Counted from the stretch's first letter, positions 1-6,144 are shown. The stretch: DNA of 11,195 nt from Anaerorudis sp964444915 (GCA_964444915.1 CAYUIY010000065.1:1-11195); one strand, 5' to 3'. The notes: generated from the sequence alone by a model not told the origin. Program-made: numbers and translations.

Positions 1-2
1 GC

Positions 3-95
3 AATGTTTTGAAGATGAACGAAGAAGAGCTGAAACTGTTGAAACGGCTTTTTTCATGGGTTTTGTACAATTTGGGGGAATTGTGTGAATTGTAG
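3..95 (+). CDS. Possible C-terminal end of an unknown gene entering from the left edge
   Basis: A frame open from the window edge encodes about 30 residues ending at a TAG. It reads as an amphipathic, Glu/Leu/Lys-rich helix (it includes NEEELKLLKRLF and ends LYNLGELCEL). The composition is protein-like, but an open run this short is easily found by chance, and a second frame is open over nearly the same stretch. No family can be named. If real, it would be the end of another gene upstream of the restriction-modification remnants. Confidence 0.25.
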   Translation, partial: NVLKMNEEELKLLKRLFSWVLYNLGELCEL

Positions 96-144
96 AAATT
101 GTGACAGTATTGCTAAAAAATACAAAAACAATACCTTGAATTGC

Positions 145-175
145 TTGCAAAGTTGGGCTCAATTGTTTATTTTTG
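145..175 (+). promoter_or_regulatory. Bacteroidota-type promoter upstream of the hsdM remnant
   Basis: TATTTTTG at 168-175 matches the Bacteroidota -7 element TAnnTTTG exactly. A TTG at 145-147 stands 20 bases upstream, as expected of the -33 element. Transcription would start near 182, giving a leader of about 85 bases before the hsdM ATG at 267. The region is AT-rich, so chance matches are possible. Confidence 0.5.
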
Positions 176-266
176 AGGCTAAAGCAAAAAACTGTTGAAT
201 TAACGAAGTGAACAATATAGAGGGCAACGAATTATGCGATAGTACAATCGCCAACATCTTGAAAAT

Positions 267-539
267 ATGGGCAAGAAAGTAAACAAAAACGAGAACAAAC
301 AAGAAGAACCGTTAGAAAAACAACTCTGGAAAGCGGCCGACAAACTGAGAAAGAACATCGATGCCGCCGAATATAAACACGTGGTGTTGGGATTGATATT
401 CCTGAAATACATTTCCGATGCTTTTGAAGAATTATATGCCCGACTGAAAGCCGAAGAAGAGCTGCTGAAAGAAGAAGCACGGTTGAACGAAATCATTCTT
501 GAGAATTTATCAAAAATCAAATTGATGGATGAAAAGTAA
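267..539 (+). pseudogene. hsdM: Type I restriction-modification methyltransferase HsdM, internally deleted stub (90 aa)
   Basis: Intact HsdM is the N6-adenine methyltransferase subunit of type I restriction enzymes and is usually about 500 residues. Here residues 14-65 match the HsdM N-terminal helical domain closely (LEKQLWKAADKLRKNIDAAE, then YKHVVLGLIFLKYISDAFEE). The last ~25 residues (ARLNEIILENLSKIKL) look like the C-terminal helix of the same protein. Everything between, including the SAM-binding motif and the NPPF catalytic motif, is missing, yet the reading frame is kept. GAAGAAG occurs at 453-459 and again at 471-477 near the likely join, which may mark how the deletion arose. The product cannot methylate DNA. 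It is the first gene of the remnant island, behind its own promoter and just ahead of fic. The N-terminal identification is firm; the C-terminal assignment is my reading of the sequence. Confidence 0.82.
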
Positions 540-584
540 AATAAAGGTAGCATTATTTTACTTTGAGTGCTAAAAGTAAAATAA
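532..584. repeat. AAAAGTAAAATAA direct and inverted repeats between hsdM stub and fic
   Basis: AAAAGTAAAATAA occurs at 532-544 and again at 572-584. Between them, 553-564 is an exact inverted copy of the 12-base core AAAGTAAAATAA, forming a perfect 12-bp stem with an 8-base loop (545-552). The first copy contains the hsdM stop codon. The set lies 33 bases upstream of the preferred fic start codon. It could be an operator, a weak transcription attenuator (AT-only stems are poor terminators), or a leftover of rearrangement. An imperfect TAnnTTTG-like element (TTACTTTG, 558-565) overlaps the inverted copy. Confidence 0.7.
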
Positions 585-616
585 TGATATTTTATATTTT
601 CCTTATCGATAAAAAT

Positions 617-1759
617 ATGATTGAACTTGAAAAATATCAAGCCGGACATTTTGAGAAAAATTTAGGGTACAAATATTTTGTTCCTAGTGCAATTAACGAC
701 GAATGGACTTGGAAAACGCCGGCCTTGAATCTGTTATTGGAAAAAGCAGCTATTAAGTTGGGTGAATTAAATTCTTATGCACGGCTCGTTCCCAATATTG
801 ATTTGTTTATTCAATTGCATGTGACCAAAGAAGCGGTGGTTTCAAGCCATATTGAAGGCACCAAAACCAATATGGATGAAGCCCTTTTGCCGGTTGAAGA
901 AATTCATCCCGAACGTAGAGACGACTGGCAGGAAGTAAATAATTACATCAAGGCATTAAATAATGCTATTGAAGAACTAAAATCACTGCCCATTTCTTCT
1001 CGCTTACTAAAAGAAACGCATAAAATACTGCTGCAAAGCGTAAGGGGTGAACATAAATTACCCGGAGAGTTCAGAACTAGCCAAAACTGGATTGGAGGTA
1101 CTTCACTGCATGATGCAGTATTTATTCCGCCATCTCACCACTTGGTGAATGAACTTATGAGCGATTTGGAAAAGTTTCTTAATAATGATGAAATTAACGT
1201 TCCTCTGCTAATACGTATTGCTATTGCACATTATCAATTCGAAACTATTCATCCGTTTTTAGACGGGAATGGTCGTATCGGACGTCTTATGATAACTTTA
1301 TTTCTTGTATCAGAAGGTATTTTAGATAAACCTTTACTCTATCCTTCATTGTATTTCGAAAAACATAAAAGCCTGTATTACGATAATTTAAGTAATGTAA
1401 GAACCAAAAACGATATGCTGCAATGGATAAAATATTTTTTAGTAGGCATTGAACAAAGTGCCGCAAAAGCGGTAGAAACACTTTCTAATATATTAAAACT
1501 TAAAGAAAGCATTGAAAAAGAGATAAATAGCAATTTCGGTCGGCGAAGCAATTCTGCTCATACGCTTGTTCATTTTCTATTTAAGGATCCGGTTATCTCT
1601 ATTAATAAGGCAGCGAAAGAGTGTAATCTGAGTTTCAAAGCAGCTAATGATTTAGTAGCACTTATGCAAAAATCTAATTACCTTAAGGAATTGACCAAGC
1701 AGAGCCGCAACCGTATTTTTATTTTTGAGCCCTACTTAAAGATTTTTGACAATGACTGA
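617..1759 (+). CDS. fic: Fic family protein (AMP-transferase) with self-inhibitory motif and winged-helix C-terminus
   Basis: Fic proteins transfer AMP (rarely another nucleotide group) from a nucleotide to hydroxyl groups on target proteins. The active-site motif HPFLDGNGRIGR is complete at residues 212-223 of the 380-residue product, with catalytic His212 and the phosphate-binding loop intact. Residues 76-81 (SSHIEG) fit the inhibitory (S/T)xxxE(G/N) motif placed ahead of the Fic core, so it is a class II, self-restrained Fic needing no separate antitoxin. Residues ~315-375 (including ISINKAAKECNLSF) look like a winged helix for DNA binding. I chose ATG 617 because MIELEKYQAG is the usual start of this family; the frame can be extended to a TTG at 563, but those extra residues look non-coding. 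Fic genes often sit inside Bacteroidota type I restriction operons. Here it is the only intact gene of such an island, and is more AT-rich than ahcY. Confidence 0.95.
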   Translation: MIELEKYQAGHFEKNLGYKYFVPSAINDEWTWKTPALNLLLEKAAIKLGELNSYARLVPNIDLFIQLHVTKEAVVSSHIEGTKTNMDEALLPVEEIHPERRDDWQEVNNYIKALNNAIEELKSLPISSRLLKETHKILLQSVRGEHKLPGEFRTSQNWIGGTSLHDAVFIPPSHHLVNELMSDLEKFLNNDEINVPLLIRIAIAHYQFETIHPFLDGNGRIGRLMITLFLVSEGILDKPLLYPSLYFEKHKSLYYDNLSNVRTKNDMLQWIKYFLVGIEQSAAKAVETLSNILKLKESIEKEINSNFGRRSNSAHTLVHFLFKDPVISINKAAKECNLSFKAANDLVALMQKSNYLKELTKQSRNRIFIFEPYLKIFDND

Positions 1760-1792
1760 CGAACCGGATATATAACAAATCATTCTATAAAC

Positions 1793-2131
1793 ATGGATCA
1801 AAATCGCATTTCACAATTAAAATCGGTTTTCGACGAAATAGGTCACTTTATTACAAGTGATGATGGTAAGGAACAAGTGGAAGTTTGGGTTGCGCGGGAA
1901 TTGATGGTTGCATTGGGATATGCCCGTTGGGAGAATTTTCGGGTAGCAATTGGTAGAGCTGTTGAGTCATGTAAAACACAGAATATCAATATGGATGATC
2001 ATTTTCGTGAGGTCACGAAAATGGTTGGAATTGGCGAGGACATCAAAAAACTTGAACGTCGTGTAGCTGCCGAAGAAAAGCAAATTGAAAAGCCAAGTCC
2101 CAAATTGCCCAAAAGCGACAACAAACAATAA
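1793..2131 (+). pseudogene. dinD: DinD-like (DNA damage-inducible protein D) gene, internally deleted stub (112 aa)
   Basis: DinD proteins are about 275-290 residues; E. coli DinD is an SOS-induced protein that inhibits RecA-mediated strand exchange. Residues 1-80 match the N-terminal BRO-like domain: a start FDEIGHFI, then WVARELMVALGYARWENF, the conserved DDHFREVTKMV block and GIG. The family would continue with a conserved TRYACYL segment, but the sequence jumps directly to EDIKKLERRVAAEEKQIEK, which resembles the charged tail at the extreme C-terminus of Bacteroidota DinD proteins. About 170 residues are missing and the frame is preserved. The gene follows fic after 33 bases and so may share its transcript. 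DinD-like genes are regular passengers of type I restriction operons in this phylum. It could still make a small BRO-domain protein; DNA binding by that domain is possible but untested. Confidence 0.8.
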
Positions 2132-2159
2132 ATCCGGGCAACTTTTAAAGATAGATGCA

Positions 2160-2264
2160 ATGAGCGAGTGGAAGGAATATAAATTTGGAGAAATTGCCAT
2201 ATTAAATTATGCAAATGCTCGCGACAGAAACGGTGTTGAAACAAGCCGAAATGATTGCCAATGA
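2160..2264 (+). pseudogene. hsdS: hsdS start remnant (34 codons)
   Basis: The frame opens with MSEWKEYKFGEIAIL, the characteristic start of HsdS, the DNA-recognition subunit of type I restriction enzymes (usually about 400 residues). After some 15 residues the similarity I can see ends and a TGA follows at 2262-2264. No target-recognition domain is left. It begins 29 bases after the dinD stub stop, in the order expected for an hsdM-fic-dinD-hsdS operon. The identification rests only on the short opening motif, so it is moderate. Confidence 0.6.
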
Positions 2265-2283
2265 ATTAACGATGAATAGGTAA
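2212..2283 (+). pseudogene. hsdR: Likely hsdR 3' end remnant (~22 codons), overlapping the hsdS remnant in another frame
   Basis: From 2221 one frame reads ATETVLKQAEMIANELTMNR and stops at 2281-2283. The ATETVLKQAE block resembles the extreme C-terminus of HsdR, the ATPase/endonuclease subunit of type I systems, whose last helix often runs A-T-x-x-V-L-x-Q-A-E. It lies in a different frame from the hsdS start that runs into it, as expected if a deletion removed the rest of hsdS and nearly all of hsdR (some 4 kb in an intact system). The match is short, so this is an inference from motif and position. Confidence 0.45.
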
Positions 2284-2336
2284 AGGTTGTTTCCGAAGGG
2301 TTTTTGGTATGATTTTCCTAGCGTATGATCGGCTTT

Positions 2337-3926
2337 TTATGCTCTTTTTTGGATGAGGAGTACTACGGTGTCGACTCTTCCGGCGAAAGGGGAGGGGGCA
2401 TCGAAAATTTCCAAGATGTTATTTTTACGGAGCAATTCGCTGACGGTGTTTTCGGCAAGATTTTCCCAAGACGATTTGGGGATAAGTAAAGCAAGAATGC
2501 CGTCGCTTTTCAGCAAATCGAATCCCTTGAAAATGAGGCGAGCGTAGAGTTCGTCGGCAAATTCGTGGGATTGCATCGATGGGTTCTTTTCGTCTTCCGA
2601 AACCTTTTTTGTGCTTACGCAGTGCAGGTTGCCGAAGACGATATCGAAGCCGGTGGAGATTGTTTCGGGTTCAAATGCTTGCTTATAGGGAGTGAGTGCA
2701 GAGGAAACGGCCTTGAAATCGATGGGAGGCAGGTCGTGCTTCAAGTGGTTGTGTTGAATTTCTTTCATCACTTTCTCTACCTGCGAACTATCGGCTACCA
2801 AATCCGTGTTGTATTTTCTTGCCCACCGTTTGCGGATATTTTTGCGAGAATCGGGTGTTAATCCACCGGCTGCATCATCTGCCGTCGTTTTCTCTTGGAT
2901 GCGATTGAAGGTATAGGAAGAATATCCTTTCAGGTCGTCGATTATTTTTGTAACCTCTTCTTCTTCGGCTGCCAACAGCAGATGAACATGATCCTGCAAC
3001 ACATTCAATGCCAACACCCTGTATTTTTTCATTCGAATTCTTTGGGCCAGGATGTCGGCCATCCGGTTTCTTTCGTCGAGGGTAAACAAAACGGGTTTTT
3101 GTTCTTTTGAAGGTACGGATACATCCTCTTCGCGATAAGGACTATTGTATGTTCTCCAGGTAATGTGAAACAATTTCCGGTTTTTGTGGATCGTAACGCT
3201 TTTGGTTTCTATTCCGAACACCCGTCCGGGGTCGAACTCATCGTCCGACCGGCTGGTGTGGCAACGTTCTTCTTCTCGATGTTCGGACGATCCGATTGGT
3301 GCATTTGCGGCCAACGGATTGGTTTCGAGATGGAACAAGGAGTCGACATCGGCATGTGTATTCATATCCCGGGCTGCTTCTTGTTTTTCAAACAGGCAAT
3401 TTAAAAGGTTGTGCTTGGCTGCGTTTAAAGACGAGGGGTCAATGCACATGCCGTAGAGGCAGTTTTGAAACAAGTACCGTTTTCGCGCGTAATCGGGTGC
3501 GTTTGGGCTGAAAATGGTTTCTATTTTTTCGCGAAGCGCGCTTTTTAAAGTGGGGTCGGCGATACTGTCGAGCACCATGATTTGCTGCTGTTTCCATTTT
3601 TCGTTGTGTGGGTCGAGTTTCGCAAGCAGGAAGGTCAGTTTGTTTAAAACTTCGAGGAGAAAACTCCCATCCGTGACCGTGAGATCGATGAGTTTCAGTT
3701 GGTTGATTTTTTCTACTAAGAAATGCGTTTCTTTTTCGTTAAAAGGATTTTCCTTTTCGGTTTCCGAGAATAAGGAAGTGAGTTTTTCGTTGAGGTTCTC
3801 TGTCCGGAACGTATTTTCGATGTGGGTCTTGAAGTAGTATTTCAGTGATGCTGTCACCGGATAATTCCTTGTTTCGGGTGGCGTATCATCGGGGTAGAAT
3901 GCCGTGTGTTCTTTTTTCTCATCCAT
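2337..3926 (-). CDS. Degenerate Eco57I-like methyltransferase with an inserted IS200/RAYT-like Y1 (HUH) domain
   Basis: The 529-residue product is a fusion. Residues ~65-210 resemble the first half of Eco57I-type N6-adenine methyltransferases (LDPHNEKWK at 104-112, RKRYLFQNCLYG near 148-159, LETNPLAAN at 200-208). Residues ~425-529 resemble the second half (TGFDIVFGN, then LYARLIFKGFDLLKSDGILA, and VDTVVLLIQK at the end). Residues ~240-405 are a Y1 transposase-like domain with the metal-binding HUH pair in LQDHVHLLL (His313, His315). Methyltransferase function looks lost: motif I is DLTVTDGSF instead of DPAxGSGAF, the acid before IDP is Cys161, and NPPY is NLHC at 433-436. The expected catalytic Tyr of the Y1 domain appears to be Glu389 (KEIQHNH against the usual Y-I-x-x-N-P). 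No target-recognition or nuclease domain follows. It faces the type I remnants tail to tail and ahcY head to head. The role is unknown; the frame is open for 1590 bases without a stop. Confidence 0.8.
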   Translation of the reverse strand: MDEKKEHTAFYPDDTPPETRNYPVTASLKYYFKTHIENTFRTENLNEKLTSLFSETEKENPFNEKETHFLVEKINQLKLIDLTVTDGSFLLEVLNKLTFLLAKLDPHNEKWKQQQIMVLDSIADPTLKSALREKIETIFSPNAPDYARKRYLFQNCLYGMCIDPSSLNAAKHNLLNCLFEKQEAARDMNTHADVDSLFHLETNPLAANAPIGSSEHREEERCHTSRSDDEFDPGRVFGIETKSVTIHKNRKLFHITWRTYNSPYREEDVSVPSKEQKPVLFTLDERNRMADILAQRIRMKKYRVLALNVLQDHVHLLLAAEEEEVTKIIDDLKGYSSYTFNRIQEKTTADDAAGGLTPDSRKNIRKRWARKYNTDLVADSSQVEKVMKEIQHNHLKHDLPPIDFKAVSSALTPYKQAFEPETISTGFDIVFGNLHCVSTKKVSEDEKNPSMQSHEFADELYARLIFKGFDLLKSDGILALLIPKSSWENLAENTVSELLRKNNILEIFDAPSPFAGRVDTVVLLIQKRA

Positions 3927-3964
3927 ACGTCTTCTGCATCCGCTTTGTGTATATGCAGATTATA

Positions 3965-3972
3965 CAAAAATA
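3965..3972 (-). promoter_or_regulatory. Candidate -7 element for the methyltransferase/Y1 fusion gene
   Basis: On the minus strand these bases read TATTTTTG, an exact TAnnTTTG match, placed 38 bases upstream of the ATG at 3926. A TTTG (CAAA at 3998-4001) lies upstream, but its 25-base spacing is longer than the usual 19-21, so the promoter is only a candidate. Confidence 0.35.
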
Positions 3973-4055
3973 GGGAACTTACGGATGCCTTTACCTACAA
4001 AGATGGGAAAAATTTCGATAAGGTGCATGTGGTATCTATTGAAAACGGACGATTT

Positions 4056-4087
4056 TTCGGACATTCAAAATTTATGGTGTAACTTTG
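4056..4087 (+). promoter_or_regulatory. Bacteroidota-type promoter of ahcY
   Basis: TAACTTTG at 4080-4087 matches TAnnTTTG, and TTCG at 4056-4059 (three of four bases of TTTG) lies 20 bases upstream. Transcription would begin near 4094, leaving a leader of about 26 bases before the ATG at 4120. So short a leader leaves no room for a riboswitch, and it supports the internal ATG as the true start. Confidence 0.6.
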
Positions 4088-4119
4088 GTGTCAGAAAACA
4101 GCATATAATTAGTAGAGTT

Positions 4120-5544
4120 ATGGTTCAAAATAAAAATTATTCTACGGATCTTCCGTATAAAATTGCCGATATATCACTGGCCGATTTCGGACGAAAGGAA
4201 ATTGAAATAGCCGAAAAAGAGATGCCGGGGTTGATGGCGCTGCGCAGGAAATATGCAGCGGAACAGCCGTTGAAGGGTGCGCGCATCACGGGATCGCTGC
4301 ACATGACCATACAGACGGCGGTATTGATTGAGACGCTGGTGGCATTGGGTGCCGATGTGCGTTGGGCAAGCTGCAACATCTTTTCTACGCAGGATCATGC
4401 TGCTGCCGCAATTGCTGCGGCGGGTGTGCCGGTTTTTGCGTGGAAAGGCGAAACCATTGAGGAGTATTGGTGGTGTACCGATATGGCGCTTCGGTTTCCC
4501 GACGGCAAGGGGCCGAATCTGATTGTGGACGATGGGGGCGATGCTTCGTTGCTGGTGCACAAGGGGTATTATGCCGAAGAAAATCCCGAGTTGCTCAACC
4601 GAAAGGGGGAGAACAGGGAGGAGCAGGTTGTTCTGGATACGCTGAAAAGGATTTTGCACGAGGATAATCGCCGCTGGCACAGAACGGTGGAGGGCTTGAA
4701 GGGGATTTCGGAAGAAACGACGACGGGCGTTCACCGACTGTATCAAATGATGGAAAGAGGCGAACTACTGGTGCCGGCCATTAATGTGAACGATTCGGTT
4801 ACCAAATCGAAATTCGATAACCTGTACGGTTGCCGCGAGTCGCTGGCCGACGGCATTAAGCGTGCAACGGACGTGATGATTGCCGGTAAGGTGGTGGTAG
4901 TGCTGGGTTACGGCGACGTGGGCAAGGGGTGTGCACAGTCGATGCGCTCGTATGGTGCGCGCGTGCTGATTACGGAGATCGACCCCATTTGTGCTTTGCA
5001 GGCCGCTATGGAGGGGTTTGAGGTGACCACGATGGAGGAGGCCGTGAAGGAGGGAAATATCTTTGTGACGGCAACCGGCAATTGCGACGTGATTACCCTT
5101 GAGCATATGCAGCAGATGAAAGATCAGTCCATCGTGTGCAATATCGGGCATTTCGATAACGAGATTCAGGTGGATAGGCTGGTGAACTTCCCGGGGATAC
5201 GCCATACCAACATCAAGCCGCAGGTGGATAAGTATACTTTCCCTTCGGGAAATTCCATTTTTCTGTTGGCCGAGGGACGGCTGGTTAATCTGGGTTGTGC
5301 CACGGGGCATCCGTCTTTTGTGATGAGCAATTCGTTTACGAATCAGACGTTGGCGCAAATGGAGCTGTGGAAAAACGAGTACGAGGTGGGGGTGTATCGG
5401 TTGCCGAAGCGTCTCGACGAAGAAGTGGCCCGCCTGCATTTGGATCATCTTGGGGTAAAACTTACCCGACTGACGCCCAAACAGGCCGAATACCTGGGTG
5501 TGCCGGTGGAAGGACCCTACAAGCCGGAACACTATCGGTACTAA
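4120..5544 (+). CDS. ahcY: S-adenosylhomocysteinase (SAH hydrolase)
   Basis: This cytosolic NAD-dependent enzyme splits S-adenosylhomocysteine reversibly into adenosine and homocysteine, clearing the inhibitory product of all SAM-dependent methyl transfers. The 474-residue product carries the family hallmarks: GSLHMTIQTAVLIETL (58-73), CNIFSTQDHAAAAIA (85-99), the NAD-binding loop GYGDVGKG (263-270), and the C-terminal ending KPEHYRY whose Lys and Tyr reach into the partner subunit's cofactor site. The ~40-residue insert around 130-200 is usual for the bacterial long form. The open frame extends back to 3904, but those residues look random, overlap the divergent gene and precede the promoter, so I place the start at MVQNKNY. 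It appears monocistronic and is richer in GC than fic. Function is certain at family level. Confidence 0.97.
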   Translation: MVQNKNYSTDLPYKIADISLADFGRKEIEIAEKEMPGLMALRRKYAAEQPLKGARITGSLHMTIQTAVLIETLVALGADVRWASCNIFSTQDHAAAAIAAAGVPVFAWKGETIEEYWWCTDMALRFPDGKGPNLIVDDGGDASLLVHKGYYAEENPELLNRKGENREEQVVLDTLKRILHEDNRRWHRTVEGLKGISEETTTGVHRLYQMMERGELLVPAINVNDSVTKSKFDNLYGCRESLADGIKRATDVMIAGKVVVVLGYGDVGKGCAQSMRSYGARVLITEIDPICALQAAMEGFEVTTMEEAVKEGNIFVTATGNCDVITLEHMQQMKDQSIVCNIGHFDNEIQVDRLVNFPGIRHTNIKPQVDKYTFPSGNSIFLLAEGRLVNLGCATGHPSFVMSNSFTNQTLAQMELWKNEYEVGVYRLPKRLDEEVARLHLDHLGVKLTRLTPKQAEYLGVPVEGPYKPEHYRY

Positions 5545-5562
5545 GATTGCTTTTCCGCCATT

Positions 5563-5582
5563 CGAAGCGGCAAGTTGCTTCG
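5563..5582 (+). terminator. Weak hairpin downstream of ahcY
   Basis: CGAAGC at 5563-5568 pairs with GCTTCG at 5577-5582 across an 8-base loop, 19 bases after the ahcY stop. The following GTTTATT is only a poor T-tract, so termination here would be inefficient. Reading through would carry transcription into the tRNA and its strong terminator. Confidence 0.3.
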
Positions 5583-5644
5583 GTTTATTGGAAGGCTGCA
5601 GAAGAGGTCGTAACCTATATTTTTATAAATTCACGATGCAAACT

Positions 5645-5676
5645 TTTGGAATTCTAAAATAAAGATTTTATCTTTG
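5645..5676 (+). promoter_or_regulatory. Promoter of the tRNA-Lys gene
   Basis: TTTG at 5645-5648 and TATCTTTG at 5669-5676 are separated by exactly 20 bases, a complete match to the Bacteroidota housekeeping consensus TTTG-N19-21-TAnnTTTG. Transcription would start near 5683, leaving a 5' leader of about 24 bases for RNase P to remove. Confidence 0.8.
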
Positions 5677-5706
5677 CACTCGCTTTTGCAAGAAAGCAAT
5701 GAGGTA

Positions 5707-5779
5707 GATTCGCTAGCTCAGCAGGTAGAGCACATCCCTTTTAAGGATGGGGTCCTGGGTTCGAATCCCAGGCGGATCA
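5707..5779 (+). tRNA. tRNA-Lys (anticodon UUU)
   Basis: A full cloverleaf can be folded by eye. The acceptor stem GATTCGC pairs with GCGGATC (one G-T pair). The D stem is GCTC/GAGC. The anticodon stem CATCC/GGATG holds the loop CTTTTAA with anticodon TTT. The T arm is CTGGG-TTCGAAT-CCCAG, and the discriminator base is A at 5779. The gene is 73 bases and the CCA end is not encoded, so it must be added by a nucleotidyltransferase. It has its own promoter and terminator and reads alone. Confidence 0.97.
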
Positions 5780-5787
5780 CAAAAAAA

Positions 5788-5820
5788 TAAAAACCGGTTG
5801 TTCAGCCGGTTTTTTTGTTT
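5788..5820 (+). terminator. Rho-independent terminator of tRNA-Lys
   Basis: AAACCGG at 5791-5797 pairs with CCGGTTT at 5806-5812 across an 8-base loop, and the stem runs into a long T-tract. It begins within 12 bases of the tRNA end. The A-rich flank at 5781-5793 could let the hairpin act on the other strand too, but no minus-strand gene ends near it. Confidence 0.85.
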
Positions 5821-5855
5821 TTTTGTCTTTTGTCTTATTTTTCGTATTCTCTTTC

Positions 5856-5871
5856 GTCGGGTTTTTCCGAC
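5856..5871. repeat. Short palindrome, first of three GTCGG...CCGAC elements
   Basis: GTCGG at 5856-5860 pairs with CCGAC at 5867-5871 around the loop GTTTTT. The core resembles the two larger palindromes at 5977-6038 and 6145-6163. Confidence 0.5.
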
Positions 5872-5976
5872 AGAAACGGAGCAAAATGTTATCTTCCATT
5901 GGAAAACGAGGCCAGTGTGCACAAAAATTCTATCCTTTTTCGGAAAACGCGCGTTAACACTAACTAACTCAATTCC

Positions 5977-6038
5977 TCCGTCGGATTTTCAGAATAGGAA
6001 TAAAGAAAATAGTATCTTATTTCTGAAAATCCGACGGA
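5977..6038. repeat. Perfect 18-bp inverted repeat with a 26-base AT-rich spacer
   Basis: TCCGTCGGATTTTCAGAA at 5977-5994 is repeated exactly in inverse orientation at 6021-6038. The spacer (5995-6020) is almost wholly A and T with no pairing of note. No T-tract follows either arm, so a classical terminator is unlikely. It may be the two ends of a very short non-autonomous element, a REP-like unit, or a strong hairpin in the gene-free region. The whole stretch 5821-6167 shows no believable gene; the frames open there run across the tRNA. Confidence 0.8.
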
Positions 6039-6144
6039 CAAGAAATCGAGTTTTTCGCGTAAAAACAGCCTGGGTTTGCCAGAAAATTACAGTTATTTAT
6101 TAAAGAATATTATCGGGGTGGAGGCGAATTATAATTTTTGTATA

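Noticed and set aside
563..616. TTG start giving an 18-residue longer Fic
   Set aside because: It begins inside the inverted repeat, and the added residues do not look like the family; MIELEKYQAG is the usual beginning.
2337..3926. A complete insertion sequence of the IS200/IS605 type
   Set aside because: The transposase-like part has no start or stop of its own, and no end hairpins or flanking repeats were seen around 2712-3209.
3904..4119. N-terminal extension of ahcY starting at 3904
   Set aside because: The residues do not resemble any SAH hydrolase, overlap the divergent gene, and the likely promoter at 4056-4087 lies inside them.
4094..4119. SAH or SAM riboswitch ahead of ahcY
   Set aside because: The predicted leader is only about 26 bases and shows no suitable fold.
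4174..5532. Long minus-strand frames opposite ahcY (190 and 255 residues)
   Set aside because: They mirror a highly conserved coding gene, have low-complexity His/Arg-rich composition, and show no motif or start signal.
5977..6038. CRISPR array or classical terminator
   Set aside because: There are no regular repeat-spacer units, and neither arm is followed by a T-tract.
5713..6103. Open frames on both strands running through the tRNA (including a GIRTQDPILKRDVLYLLS peptide)
   Set aside because: They are translations of the tRNA-Lys gene and its terminator; such peptides are a known annotation artefact.
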